Below, piece by piece: positions 33,778 to 42,097 of a stretch of DNA of 64,000 nt (position 1 is the first letter of the stretch; every line of letters starts with the position of its first letter). Below the pieces are notes generated by a model. It did no database searches, had not been told where the DNA came from, and worked only from the letters and a program-made list of their open reading frames with translations. The stretch comes from Streptomyces sp. NBC_01304 (GTDB lineage: Bacteria; Actinomycetota; Actinomycetes; Streptomycetales; Streptomycetaceae). The stretch is taken from positions 4,154,001 to 4,218,000 of the forward strand of contig NZ_CP109055.1 of NCBI RefSeq assembly GCF_035975855.1, in the 5' to 3' direction. The position numbers and the translations under genes are program-made.

Positions 33778-33855
33778 GTGGATCGCCGGTCCTGGTGGGT
33801 GTACTGGGTGAGGTGCGGCCTCGCGGGTGCGACGGCTGCGGTGGCTGCGAGGTGA
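33778..33855 (+). CDS. Possible 25-aa Trp-rich small ORF
   Basis: GTG at 33778 after AAAGGAG with 5-nt spacing. The peptide opens MDRRSWWVYWVRCG and ends at TGA 33853-33855. The ribosome site overlaps the first codons of adnA in antisense, where the serine/phenylalanine codons force an AAGGAG complement, so chance is a real possibility. No downstream gene with a Trp link is present. The 254-bp gap to the next gene holds nothing else I can identify. Confidence 0.2.
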   Translation: MDRRSWWVYWVRCGLAGATAAVAAR

Positions 33856-34031
33856 CTGGTGCGCTCGACGCTACGCCAGTGGACGGTCGGGATGCGGAGC
33901 TTCCAGGGGTTCGCCGGGCTCGCGCGGGACGGCCGTCGCGCTGCGCGCCGGGTCCCTCGTCCGGCCCACCGCGCCCGCTTCCCCCGTACGGTCCACCCAT
34001 CGCCCGTACGCTGCGCCGATGCCGGAAGCTG

Positions 34032-34388
34032 TCATCTGTGACCGCCCGTCCGCGCAGCGCCGTCCCAGCGCGCCCGCCTCATGTCGAGGCGGTGTTCACC
34101 GGCGCCCGTCGTGCGCAGCGGAGTCGCCTCGGCGCGGTAGTGCTCCAGGGCGCGCAGCTCATGGCCGACGAGCGGCACGCCGTCCGAGCGGACCACCCGC
34201 CACCAGGGCACCGCCCCGCCGTACAGCGCCATGGCCCGTCCGACCTGCCGGGGGCCGCCCTCGCCGAGCCACTCCGCGACATCTCCGTACGACATGACGC
34301 GGCCGGGCGGGATCAGCTCCGCGACCTCGAGCACCCGCTCCGCGTAGTCCGGGATCGTCGGGATCTCCGGCAGGCTCTCGTTGCTCAT
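34032..34388 (-). CDS. Alkyltransferase-like (ATL) protein, MGMT family
   Basis: 118 residues, small C-terminal-type MGMT domain with IPPGRVMSYGDVAEWLG (helix-turn-helix and Arg finger) and GGPRQVGRAM. At the position of the active-site PCHR the sequence reads PWWR, so the alkyl-acceptor Cys is missing. This is the mark of alkyltransferase-like proteins that bind O6-alkylguanine and recruit nucleotide excision repair. ATG at 34388 (MSNESLPEI) is used; ATG at 34397 (MGRMSNES) has GGTGGGG upstream and is an alternative. It is divergent from the LPG-synthase-like gene. Confidence 0.85.
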   Translation of the reverse strand: MSNESLPEIPTIPDYAERVLEVAELIPPGRVMSYGDVAEWLGEGGPRQVGRAMALYGGAVPWWRVVRSDGVPLVGHELRALEHYRAEATPLRTTGAGEHRLDMRRARWDGAARTGGHR

Positions 34389-34615
34389 CCGCCCCATGGT
34401 GCCGCACCCCACCGACAACGGGACCCGGCACGGTCCCGGCGAGGAGGTCGGCCATGGCCCCGACCACGGCGCCGGCCCCGCCACCAGCCACGGACGGCAA
34501 GGCTCCGCTTCGGTGATTGCACCCTGATGCCCCGCACTGTCAGTCGGTCATGCCACCATCGTGCGGGCGGTGACTGGTGATACGTGATCAAAAAGAGTCG
34601 ACGGAGGATCAGGGA

Positions 34616-37324
34616 GTGCAACCCCCGAAGGACGAGGGTGCCCCTGACACTTCGGCGCGCCCTGACGCGTCCGAGCCCGACAACGGCCACGACACCGGCC
34701 ACGACTACGGCCAGGAGAACGGCCACGAGAACTGCGACCCGGCCGAGGCCCGCTTCGACCGCGTAGAGGGCGACGAACCGCTGCTCCCCGCACGGGTCCA
34801 CCGCCCCTCGGACCTGATGCGGATGCTCATCGGCATCCTGGCCATCGCCCTGGTGCTCGCCGTCGCGGCGTTCGCGCTCAAGACCACCTCGGGGCTCGAG
34901 GACGACATCAAGCGGGGCACCACACAGGCGCCCGACATGCTGATCAAGTTCGCGGGTCTGGCCTCCAGCATCGCGGTCCTGTTCGTGCCGGTCGCCTTCG
35001 CGATCGAGCGCCTGATCAAGCGGGACGGGCTGCGGATCGCGGACGGTGTGCTCGCGGCGGTGCTCGCGCACGGCGTCACCCTCGCCACCGATCTGTGGGT
35101 GGCGAACGGCGCACCGGATGCCATCCGGAACGCGCTGACCGAGACCAGCGTCGGCGGCACACTGACCGACCCGGTGCACGGTTATCTGGCGCCGGTGATC
35201 GCCTATATGACGGCGGTCGGCATGTCCCGCAGACCGCGCTGGCGCGTGGTGCTGTGGACGGTGCTCGCGCTTGACGCCCTGTCGATGCTGGTCGCCGGGT
35301 ACACCACCCCGTTCTCGATCATCCTCACGATCCTGATCGGCTGGACCGTCGCGTACGGCACGCTGTACGCGGTCGGCTCGCCGAACGTCCGGCCCACCGG
35401 GCAGAACCTCCTCGCCGGCCTGCGGCACGTCGGGTTCCGCCCGGTCAGCGCGGCCCGCGCCGAGGAGCTGCCGGACGCACCCGACTCGGGCGACCGGGGC
35501 CGCCGCTACTTCGTCCTCCTTGAGGACGGGCCGCCGCTCGACGTGACGGTCGTGGACCGCGAGCAGCAGGCGCAGGGCTTCTTCTACCGCGTGTGGCGCC
35601 GCCTCACGCTGCGCTCGATCACCACCCGGCGCAGCCTGCTTTCGCTGCGCCAGGCCCTGGAGCAGGAGGCACTGCTCTCGTACGCGGCCATCGCGGCCGG
35701 CGCCAACGCACCGAAGCTCATCGCCACGTCCGAGCTCGGCCCGGACGCGGTGATGCTCGTGTACGAGCACCTGGGCGGGCATTCGCTGGACTCGCTGCCC
35801 GACAAGGACATCACCGACGACCTGATGCGCGACACCTGGCTGCAGGTGCAGGCGCTGCAGTCGCGGCGCATCGCGCACCGCAGGCTGGCGGGCGACGCGA
35901 TCGTGGTGGATCGTTCCGCCAAGGTGATCATCACCGATCTGCGGGGCGGTGAGATCGCGGCCGGGGACCTGCTCCTTCGCATGGACATCGCGCAGCTGCT
36001 CACCACCTTCGGCCTGCGGGTCGGCGCCGAGCGCGCGGTGGCCGCCGTGGTCGCGGTGCTCGGCCCGGACGCGGTCGCCGACTGTCTGCCGCTGCTCCAG
36101 CCCATCGCACTGTCCCGGTCGACCCGCGCGGAGCTGCGCAGGCTCGGCCGCGAGCGCTCCCAGCGCCAGCGCGAGGCGGTCCTGGAGGCCTCCAAGCAGG
36201 CCAAGCTGGCGCGCGCGGAGGAGGCCGAGGCGCAGACGCCCGACCGCAAGTCGGTCAAGGCCGAGCGACAGGCCGAGAAGCGGGCGCTCGACGTGGCCCT
36301 GGACGAGGCCCGCGAGGAGGATCTGCTCACCCAGATCCGCCACCAGGTGCTGCTCATCAGGCCGCAGGCCCCAGTGGAGCCGGCCCAGCTGGAGCGGATC
36401 AAGCCGCGCACGCTGGTCAGTTTCATCGCGGGCGCGATCGGCGCGTACTTCCTGCTCACCCAGCTGACGGACATCGAGTTCGCGAAGGTCTTCGGGAACG
36501 CCGAGTGGGGCTGGGTGGCGGTGGCGGTCGCGTTCTCGGCGCTGAGCTACTTCGGGGCGGCGATGAGCCTGCTCGGCTTCGTGCCGGAGCGGGTGCCGTT
36601 CCTGCGGACGGTGGCGGCGCAGGTCGCCGGGTCCTTCGTGAAGATCGTGGCGCCGGCGGCGGTCGGCGGTGTCGCGCTCAACACGCGCTTCCTGCAGCGG
36701 TCCGGGGTGCGCTCCGGGCTTGCCGTCGCCAGTGTGGGGGCCTCGCAGCTGTTCGGGCTCGGCGCGCACATCCTGCTCCTGCTGACCTTCGGCTATCTGA
36801 CCGGGACGCAGAAGACCGCGGAGTTCACCCCGTCCCGGACGGTGATCGCGGGGCTGCTGACCATCGCGGTCCTGGTGCTCGTGGTGACCGCCGTGCCCTT
36901 CCTGCGGAACTTCGTGGTGACGCGCGTGCGGTCGCTGTTCGCCGGGGTGGTGCCGCGCATGCTGGATGTGCTGCAGCGGCCGCAGAAGCTCCTTACGGGC
37001 ATCGGCGGGATGTTGTTTTTGACCACGTGCTTCGTGTTGTGTCTCGACTCGTCGCTGCGGGCGTTCGGGTCGGACACGGGCACGATCAGTCTGGCCGGGG
37101 TTGCCGTGGTGTTCCTTGCGGGGAATGCGCTGGGGTCTGCGGCGCCTACGCCTGGTGGTGTGGGGGCGGTTGAGGCGACGCTCACGGGTGGGCTCGTGCT
37201 GATCGGTGTGCCCAGTGAGGTCGCGGCTCCCGCTGTGCTGCTGTATCGGCTGTTGACGTTGTGGCTGCCGGTTTTGCCGGGGTGGCTCGCGTTCAATCAT
37301 TTGACCCGGAAGGGGTCGCTGTAG
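34616..37324 (+). CDS. Lysylphosphatidylglycerol synthase TM-domain protein with kinase-like region
   Basis: 902 residues, two membrane parts. An N-terminal set of hydrophobic segments (from LMRMLIGILAIALVLAVAA) is followed by a cytoplasmic region (about 260-590) resembling a protein-kinase/aminoglycoside-kinase fold: HRRLAGDAIVV in the catalytic-loop position, where a kinase would have HxDxxxxN, and ITDLRGG in the DFG position. Then come the LPG synthase TM segments (about 600-900, LPG_synthase_TM), with APTPGGVGAVEA. Members modify or transport membrane lipids; a specific substrate cannot be assigned. Kinase residues look degenerate. GTG at 34616 is chosen because GGAGG lies 8 nt upstream; the GTG at 34577 lacks one. 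Confidence 0.82.
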   Translation: MQPPKDEGAPDTSARPDASEPDNGHDTGHDYGQENGHENCDPAEARFDRVEGDEPLLPARVHRPSDLMRMLIGILAIALVLAVAAFALKTTSGLEDDIKRGTTQAPDMLIKFAGLASSIAVLFVPVAFAIERLIKRDGLRIADGVLAAVLAHGVTLATDLWVANGAPDAIRNALTETSVGGTLTDPVHGYLAPVIAYMTAVGMSRRPRWRVVLWTVLALDALSMLVAGYTTPFSIILTILIGWTVAYGTLYAVGSPNVRPTGQNLLAGLRHVGFRPVSAARAEELPDAPDSGDRGRRYFVLLEDGPPLDVTVVDREQQAQGFFYRVWRRLTLRSITTRRSLLSLRQALEQEALLSYAAIAAGANAPKLIATSELGPDAVMLVYEHLGGHSLDSLPDKDITDDLMRDTWLQVQALQSRRIAHRRLAGDAIVVDRSAKVIITDLRGGEIAAGDLLLRMDIAQLLTTFGLRVGAERAVAAVVAVLGPDAVADCLPLLQPIALSRSTRAELRRLGRERSQRQREAVLEASKQAKLARAEEAEAQTPDRKSVKAERQAEKRALDVALDEAREEDLLTQIRHQVLLIRPQAPVEPAQLERIKPRTLVSFIAGAIGAYFLLTQLTDIEFAKVFGNAEWGWVAVAVAFSALSYFGAAMSLLGFVPERVPFLRTVAAQVAGSFVKIVAPAAVGGVALNTRFLQRSGVRSGLAVASVGASQLFGLGAHILLLLTFGYLTGTQKTAEFTPSRTVIAGLLTIAVLVLVVTAVPFLRNFVVTRVRSLFAGVVPRMLDVLQRPQKLLTGIGGMLFLTTCFVLCLDSSLRAFGSDTGTISLAGVAVVFLAGNALGSAAPTPGGVGAVEATLTGGLVLIGVPSEVAAPAVLLYRLLTLWLPVLPGWLAFNHLTRKGSL

Positions 37325-37350
37325 GGCGGGGCTGTGGTGGGGATTTTTTT

Positions 37351-37468
37351 CTCCCCGCCCCGCCCCTTCCCGAAATTCTGCGAAGCCTTCCGCCCTCCGG
37401 GCGGTGTCCTCAAACGCCGGACGGGCTGAATGACCGGACGGGCTGAATGACGGGCGGGCTGAATGATG
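37351..37468 (+). repeat. Dispersed GC-rich repeat, copy C, plus tandem tail
   Basis: Full copy 37351-37429 (CCCCGCCCCTTCCCGAAATT ... CCTCAAACGCCGGACGGGCTGA). Its last GGACGGGCTGAATGA unit is followed by two further near-copies (to 37468). It lies between convergent stop codons of the LPG-synthase-like and YwiC genes and may help termination; a GGGCGGGG/CCCCGCCC pair lies across 37324-37360. Confidence 0.75.
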
Positions 37469-37478
37469 GGCGGAACGG

Positions 37479-38210
37479 CTACGTCAGCAGCACCGTCACC
37501 AGCAGTGCCACCGAGCAGATGACCTCCACCGCGCCCACCACGGCCACCTTCAGGCCCCGCCCGGGCAGCAGCGCCGCGCGGGCCAGGTAGGCCGCGAAAG
37601 GCAGGGCCAGCCACGGGGTCAGGAAGGCCGCCGCTACGAGGGCCACCCCGTGGTACGCCACCGAGCCCCGGTAGTACGCGCGTGAGTCGCGTTCCCGGAT
37701 CATCGTCTTCACGTACGGCACCGTGCCGCCGAAGTAGAGCAGGCACGCCAGCGCCGGGCGCCAGCCGTCCGCCCAGGTTCCGCCGCCGAGGTGCAGCGCG
37801 ACCAGGAGCATGCCGCAGGCCGGGACCACCGCGAGCAGGCCGTTGAGGAGGGCCCGCTCGTTGTTGCGCCAGGCGTAGTACGTGTTCGCCGCGACGAACG
37901 GCGCGGCGCAGGCCGCTGCCGCCACGAGCCAGGGGTGCAGCACGGCCAGCGGCAGCCCGCACACCGCGAAGGCCGCCCCGAAGACGAGCGCCGGCCGGAC
38001 ATGGCGGCGCGGCGCCTTCGGATTGCGCGAGATGCGGCGCAGCCGGAGCCACTGCTGGGCGTGGAACGCCGCGATGTAGCCGAGCAGCCAGGCCGCGAGG
38101 AGGGGGAAGTGGGCCCAGCGCGGACTGCCGAGGAAAACACCCGTGGCAAAGGGCACCGCGAGCATCGCCCAGGCCCCGTGCTGGTTGGGCAGCCAGCGAT
38201 TCCTGCTCAC
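37479..38210 (-). CDS. YwiC-like membrane protein
   Basis: 243 residues with about seven hydrophobic helices and the N-terminal NRWLPNQHGAWAMLAVPF signature of the YwiC family. In Bacillus, ywiC lies by the narK-fnr/nar locus, and here the gene is divergent from narG, which supports a link to anaerobic respiration. Its role is not established; a nitrate/nitrite-related or quinone-related membrane function is a guess. Start GTG at 38210; the ribosome site is weak. The 236-bp divergent spacer carries a DevR-like box and probably promoters for both genes. Confidence 0.85.
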   Translation of the reverse strand: MSRNRWLPNQHGAWAMLAVPFATGVFLGSPRWAHFPLLAAWLLGYIAAFHAQQWLRLRRISRNPKAPRRHVRPALVFGAAFAVCGLPLAVLHPWLVAAAACAAPFVAANTYYAWRNNERALLNGLLAVVPACGMLLVALHLGGGTWADGWRPALACLLYFGGTVPYVKTMIRERDSRAYYRGSVAYHGVALVAAAFLTPWLALPFAAYLARAALLPGRGLKVAVVGAVEVICSVALLVTVLLT

Positions 38211-38347
38211 CTTGAATTCCCGTCCCGTGAAGTCTCGCGATGTCCCGAGTTGCCGACACCATGTCGGCCTTTCTCCTTGCCAGTTGAGGCCCATCCACCT
38301 TCGCACCACAAGGCCTGGGGAATTCAAGGAGGAGGTCCCGGGCCCCT

Positions 38348-38362
38348 GGGACTTCTGTCACC
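38348..38362 (+). promoter_or_regulatory. DevR/OsdR-like box upstream of narG
   Basis: GGGACTTCTGTCACC resembles the GGGACT-N3-GTCCC palindrome of the DosR/DevR/OsdR dormancy regulators, with one mismatch in the right half. It lies 85 nt before the narG start. A second feature, GTCCC...GGGAC, overlaps it at 38334-38352. Confidence 0.45.
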
Positions 38363-38446
38363 GGGTTCCAACAAATGTCCCGCATAGCCTCTTTGGGAGC
38401 CATTGGGAGCCATTCCTGATCCCGCCGATTCCGCCGGAGGACCGCG

Positions 38447-41400
38447 TTGCAGCAGAACCAGGGCGCCGCAGAGGCATTGATCAAGGCGGGGAGCTTCTTC
38501 AGCCGCGCCGAGGTCTCCAAGGATCTGCGCACCGTGCACCACACCGGCGGCCGCGCGGCCGACGTCTTCTACCGGGACCGCTGGAGCCACGACAAGGTCG
38601 TCTACTCGACGCACGGCGTGAACTGCACGGGCTCCTGCCGGTGGAAGGTCTACGTCAAGGACGGGATCATCACCTGGGAGACGCAGGCGACGGATTACCC
38701 GTCCGTGGGCCCGGACCGCCCGGAGTACGAGCCGCGCGGCTGTCCGCGCGGCGCCTCCTTCTCCTGGTACAGCTACTCGCCGACCCGGGTGCGCTACCCG
38801 CATGTGCGCGGCGTGCTCCTCGAGATGTACCGCGAGGCGAAGAAGCGTCTGGGCGACCCGGTCCTTGCCTGGGCCGACATCCAGAAGGACGACAAGCGCC
38901 GCCGCAAGTACCAGCAGGCGCGCGGCAAGGGCGGCCTGGTCAGGGCGAGTTGGGACGAGGCCGTCGAGATCATCTCGGCCGCGCACGTGCACACCATCAA
39001 GGAGTACGGTCCCGACCGCGTCGCCGGCTTCTCGCCGATCCCCGCGATGTCGATGGCCTCGCACGCGGCGGGCGCCCGCTTCCACTCGCTCATCGGCGCG
39101 CCGATGCTGAGCTTCTACGACTGGTACGCGGACCTGCCGGTGGCCTCCCCGCAGGTGTTCGGCGACCAGACCGACGTGCCCGAGTCGGGCGACTGGTGGG
39201 ACGCCGCGTACCTGATGATGTGGGGCTCCAACGTCCCCGTCACGCGTACGCCCGACGCGCACTGGATGACCGAGGCGCGCTATCGCGGGCAGAAGGTCGT
39301 CACCGTTTCCCCGGACTTCGCGGACAACACCAAGTTCGCCGACGAGTGGATGCATCCGCACCCCGGGACCGATGGCGCGCTCGCGCTCGCCATGGGGCAT
39401 GTGGTCCTCAAGGAGTTCTTCGTCGAGAAGAAGAGGGAGTTCTTCGAGAATTACGTACGTCAGTACACCGATCTGCCCTTCCTGGTGTCGCTGCAGGAGA
39501 CCGCCAAGGGGCTGGTTCCCGGCAAGTTCCTGACGGCGAAGGACCTTGGTCAGGAGACCGAGAACGCCGAGTGGAAGACCGTGCTCGTCGACGACGTGAC
39601 CGGTGAACTGACCGTTCCGAACGGCACGTTGGGGCATCGCTGGGGCAAGAACGAGAAGCCGGAATGGAATCTCGACCTCGGTGACACCGTCCCCCGCCTC
39701 ACCCTCATGGAAGAGGGCGAGCACGCCGAGATCACCCTCCCCCGCTTCGACGAGCGAGGCGCTGGCGCGGACACGGTCCGGCGCGGAGTCCCGGTCCGCC
39801 GCGTCGGCGACCGCCTGGTCACCACCGTCTTCGACCTGATGCTCGCCCAGTACGCGGTCGGCCGCGAAGGGCTGCCGGGCGAGTGGCCCACGTCGTACGA
39901 GGACGCGTCGACGCCCGGCACCCCCGGCTGGCAGGAGACCCTCACCTCCGTGCCCGCCGCCCAAGCCGCGCGCGTGGCGCGGGAGTTCGCGCAGACCGCC
40001 GAGGACTCGGGCGGCCGCTGCATGATCCTCATGGGCGCGGGCACCAACCACTGGTTCCACTCCGAGACGATCTACCGCGCCTTCCTCGCCCTGCTCACCC
40101 TCACCGGCTGCCAGGGCCGCAACGGCGGCGGCTGGGGCCACTACGTGGGCCAGGAGAAGTGCCGCCCGGTGACCGGCTGGGCGACCCTGGCGAGCGCGTC
40201 CGACTGGGGCCGGCCGCCCCGGCACATGATCGGCGCGGGCTGGTTCTACCTCCACACCGACCAGTGGCGCTACGACACCCTGCCCGCCGAGGCCCTTGCC
40301 TCGCCCCTCGCGGACGGCCGCTTCGAGGGCATGACGGGCGCGGACTGTCTGGCCGCGTCCGCACGCATGGGCTGGATGCCTTCGTACCCGACGTTCGACC
40401 GCAATCCGCTGGAGCTGGGCGAGGCATCGCAGGACCCGGTCCAGAACGCCGTGCGGATGCTCAAGGACGGCGAGCTGGGCTTCGCCGGCGAGGACCCGGA
40501 CGCGCCCCGCAACTGGCCGCGCGTGCTCAACGTATGGCGGGCGAACCTCCTGGGGTCGAGCTCCAAGGGCAATGAGTACTTCCTGAAGCATCTCCTCGGT
40601 ACGCACTCCAACTTGCCGGAGGACGGGCCGCGTTGTGAGCCCAGGGACGTGACCTGGCACGAGGAGGACGTCGAGGGCAAGCTCGATCTGCTGCTCGCGA
40701 TGGACTTCCGGATGACCTCGACCACGCTCCTGTCGGACGTCGTCCTGCCGGCCGCCACCTGGTACGAGAAGCACGACCTGTCGTCCACCGACATGCACCC
40801 CTTCCTGCACGCCTTCACCCCGGCCGTGGACCCGCCGTGGCAGGCACGCTCGGACTACGACGCCTTCCACGCGATAGCCAAGCGCTTCGGCGAGCTCGCG
40901 AAGGAGCATCTGGGCGTACGCCACGACCTCGTGGCCACCGCGCTGCAGCACGACACCCCCGGCGGCGAGATGGCCCAGCCCGGCGGCGTGGCGCTCGACT
41001 GGTCGAAGGGCGAGTGCGAGCCGATCCCCGGCAAGACCATGTACAACCTGGCCGTGGTCGAGCGCGACTACGGCGCGGTCGGCGAGAGGTTCGCGGCCCT
41101 CGGCCCGCTGATCGACCGCCTCGGCGTGACCACGAAGGCGATCACCTTCGACGTGGCCGAAGAGGTCGCGTACCTGAAGAGCAAGAACGGTGTCGTACGC
41201 GAGGGAGTGGCCGAGGGACGGCCGCGCCTTACGACCGCCCAGCACGCCTGCGAGGCGATCCTCTCCCTCTCCGGCACCTCCAACGGCCGCCTGGCCACCC
41301 AGGGATTCCAGACCCTGGAGAAGAAGGTCGGCACCGAACTGGCGCACCTCGCGGCCGAGGCCGAGGGCAAGCGGATCACCTTCGCGGACACCCAGGCGCG

Positions 41401-42097
41401 GCCCGTACCGGTGATCACGTCGCCCGAGTGGAGCGGCAGCGAGTCGGGCGGGCGCCGCTACACCGCCTTCACGGTCAACACCGAGCACCTCAAGCCCTGG
41501 CACACCCTCACCGGGCGCCAGCACTTCTTCATCGACCACGACTGGATCCACGAGGTCGGCGAGGCACTGCCGGTCTACAAGCCGCCGCTGGACATGCACC
41601 AGCTGTACGGCGAGCCGGAGTTGGGGAAGGTCGACGAGAAGACCGTCGCCGTGCGATACCTCACCCCGCACAACAAGTGGGCGATCCACAGCCAGTACCA
41701 GGACAACCTCTACATGATGACGCTCGGGCGCGGCGGGCAGACCGTGTGGATGTCGCCGCAGGACGCCGAGTCGATCGGGGTCGCGGACAACGACTGGATC
41801 GAGGCCGTGAACCGCAACGGCGTCATCACGGCCCGCGCGATCGTGTCCCACAAGATGCCGCCCGGCACGGTCTTCATGAACCACGCGCAGGAGCGCACGG
41901 TCGGCGTCCCCAAGACGGAGAAGACCGGGCGCCGCGGCGGAATTCATAACTCGCTCACGCGCGTGATGCTGAAACCGACCCATCTGATCGGCGGCTACGC
42001 CCAGTTGACGTGGGCCTTCAACTACCTCGGCCCGACCGGAAACCAGCGCGACGAGGTGACGGTCATCCGTCGCCGCAACCAGGAGGTCCAGTACTGA
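38447..42097 (+). CDS. narG: Respiratory nitrate reductase, alpha subunit
   Basis: 1216 residues, membrane-bound nitrate reductase catalytic subunit. The FS0 ligands of NarG are visible: His56, Cys60, Cys64 (THGVNCTGSC) and Cys99. The rest shows the DMSO-reductase-family fold that holds Mo-bis-MGD, with WGSNVP, QTDVPES and HDWIHEVGE segments. It reduces nitrate to nitrite with electrons from NarH. There is no Tat signal, as in cytoplasm-facing NarG. TTG at 38447 is preceded by GGAGG with 7-nt spacing. The stop overlaps narH (TGATG). DevR-like box upstream suggests hypoxia or redox control. Confidence 0.96.
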   Translation: MQQNQGAAEALIKAGSFFSRAEVSKDLRTVHHTGGRAADVFYRDRWSHDKVVYSTHGVNCTGSCRWKVYVKDGIITWETQATDYPSVGPDRPEYEPRGCPRGASFSWYSYSPTRVRYPHVRGVLLEMYREAKKRLGDPVLAWADIQKDDKRRRKYQQARGKGGLVRASWDEAVEIISAAHVHTIKEYGPDRVAGFSPIPAMSMASHAAGARFHSLIGAPMLSFYDWYADLPVASPQVFGDQTDVPESGDWWDAAYLMMWGSNVPVTRTPDAHWMTEARYRGQKVVTVSPDFADNTKFADEWMHPHPGTDGALALAMGHVVLKEFFVEKKREFFENYVRQYTDLPFLVSLQETAKGLVPGKFLTAKDLGQETENAEWKTVLVDDVTGELTVPNGTLGHRWGKNEKPEWNLDLGDTVPRLTLMEEGEHAEITLPRFDERGAGADTVRRGVPVRRVGDRLVTTVFDLMLAQYAVGREGLPGEWPTSYEDASTPGTPGWQETLTSVPAAQAARVAREFAQTAEDSGGRCMILMGAGTNHWFHSETIYRAFLALLTLTGCQGRNGGGWGHYVGQEKCRPVTGWATLASASDWGRPPRHMIGAGWFYLHTDQWRYDTLPAEALASPLADGRFEGMTGADCLAASARMGWMPSYPTFDRNPLELGEASQDPVQNAVRMLKDGELGFAGEDPDAPRNWPRVLNVWRANLLGSSSKGNEYFLKHLLGTHSNLPEDGPRCEPRDVTWHEEDVEGKLDLLLAMDFRMTSTTLLSDVVLPAATWYEKHDLSSTDMHPFLHAFTPAVDPPWQARSDYDAFHAIAKRFGELAKEHLGVRHDLVATALQHDTPGGEMAQPGGVALDWSKGECEPIPGKTMYNLAVVERDYGAVGERFAALGPLIDRLGVTTKAITFDVAEEVAYLKSKNGVVREGVAEGRPRLTTAQHACEAILSLSGTSNGRLATQGFQTLEKKVGTELAHLAAEAEGKRITFADTQARPVPVITSPEWSGSESGGRRYTAFTVNTEHLKPWHTLTGRQHFFIDHDWIHEVGEALPVYKPPLDMHQLYGEPELGKVDEKTVAVRYLTPHNKWAIHSQYQDNLYMMTLGRGGQTVWMSPQDAESIGVADNDWIEAVNRNGVITARAIVSHKMPPGTVFMNHAQERTVGVPKTEKTGRRGGIHNSLTRVMLKPTHLIGGYAQLTWAFNYLGPTGNQRDEVTVIRRRNQEVQY

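Noticed and set aside
34385..37300. 971-codon minus-strand frame opposite the LPG-synthase-like gene
   Set aside because: It is an antisense shadow; the plus frame has clear membrane helices and a good ribosome site.
38324..41983. 1219-codon minus-strand frame opposite narG
   Set aside because: NarG on the plus strand has all FS0 ligands and fold motifs; the antisense frame has no domain logic.
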